Assembly (NCBI GenBank): GCA_030067055.1
Contig: JASJAL010000416.1
Span: forward strand, 1-7,353
Source of the DNA: Kiloniellales bacterium
GTDB lineage: Bacteria; Pseudomonadota; Alphaproteobacteria; Kiloniellales; JAKSBE01
Direction of reading: 5' to 3'
Length of the DNA: 7,353 bases
In this document: positions 7,097 to 7,353 of the stretch, piece after piece
Layout of the letters: the number at the start of each line of letters is the position of its first letter
Position numbering within the stretch: the first letter of the stretch is position 1
Notes under the pieces: generated by a model
Told to the model about the DNA's origin: nothing
Database searches by the model: none
Seen by the model: the letters and a program-made list of their open reading frames with translations, nothing else
Translations under genes and position numbers: made by a program

Positions 7097-7353
7097 GCGG
7101 CGGCGCTCTCCAGGATCTCCGGCCGCCGGGTCGGCCGGTCGGAGATCGCCGCGGCAACGCCTTCGGTCGCCACTCTCTGACAGTGTTCGCTCAGGGCCTT
7201 GCGGGAGCCGAAATCGTCAATCGTGACCGGGGGATGGAACTCCACCACCACCGTACAGCGACCCAGCGCCAAGGCCTGCCACAAGTGGCTCGCCAGGTCC
7301 ATGTCACCGTACCAGGCGAAGAACGGCCTTAGATAGCGCCCCAGGGGCATGCC
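7093..7353 (-). CDS. plsC: 1-acyl-sn-glycerol-3-phosphate acyltransferase, C-terminal 86 residues (runs off the window)
   Basis: PlsC acylates lysophosphatidic acid to phosphatidic acid at the inner membrane, an early step of phospholipid synthesis. Only the C-terminal part is present, starting [20 protein letters not shown]. It includes [20 protein letters not shown] and [20 protein letters not shown], which look like the tail of alphaproteobacterial PlsC proteins. The catalytic HX4D motif and the other acyltransferase blocks would lie upstream, outside the window, so activity cannot be judged. The assignment rests on this tail and on the well-known plsC-miaB adjacency in alphaproteobacteria. 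The TGA stop at 7095-7093 overlaps the miaB GTG. Methionine at residue 2 is internal, not the start. Confidence 0.8.

Overview
The window is a conserved housekeeping block from a GC-rich alphaproteobacterium. All eight genes lie on the minus strand, so transcription runs from high to low coordinates. The gene order plsC - miaB - phoH - ybeY - corC - lnt - (XRE regulator) - metK is an arrangement known from Rhizobiales and Rhodospirillales relatives. Protein style (long Ala/Arg-rich proteins, a PraR/PhrR-type XRE protein between lnt and metK) fits an alphaproteobacterium; a Rhodospirillales-like lineage is my inference, and genus cannot be read from the sequence.

Layout in transcription order: the C-terminal 86 residues of a 1-acylglycerol-3-phosphate acyltransferase (7353-7093); the tRNA methylthiotransferase miaB (7096-5648); the PhoH-family ATPase phoH/ybeZ (5651-4638); the endoribonuclease ybeY (4563-4012); the CBS-domain protein corC (4011-2986); apolipoprotein N-acyltransferase lnt (2989-1313). 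Three of these five junctions are identical 4-base GTGA overlaps and a fourth is a direct TAG/ATG abutment, so this is very probably one translationally coupled operon. The exception is a 74-bp gap between phoH and ybeY. A 104-bp gap with the most AT-rich sequence in the window separates lnt from an XRE-family regulator (1208-726). A 281-bp leader with several GC-rich hairpins precedes metK, of which the first 148 codons are present (444-1).

Functionally the operon joins membrane-lipid and lipoprotein maturation (plsC, lnt), tRNA modification (miaB), rRNA maturation and ribosome quality control (phoH, ybeY) and a CorC-type envelope/ion protein. MetK makes S-adenosylmethionine, which MiaB uses both as radical source and as methyl donor.

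No mobile element, CRISPR array, RNA gene or new defence-like system is visible. The points worth a second look are small: an open frame running from the phoH stop exactly to the ybeY start, a structured metK leader with a possible anti-Shine-Dalgarno pairing that does not resemble the SAM riboswitches I know, a 12-bp tandem repeat inside lnt, and probable operator/promoter sequence in front of the XRE gene.
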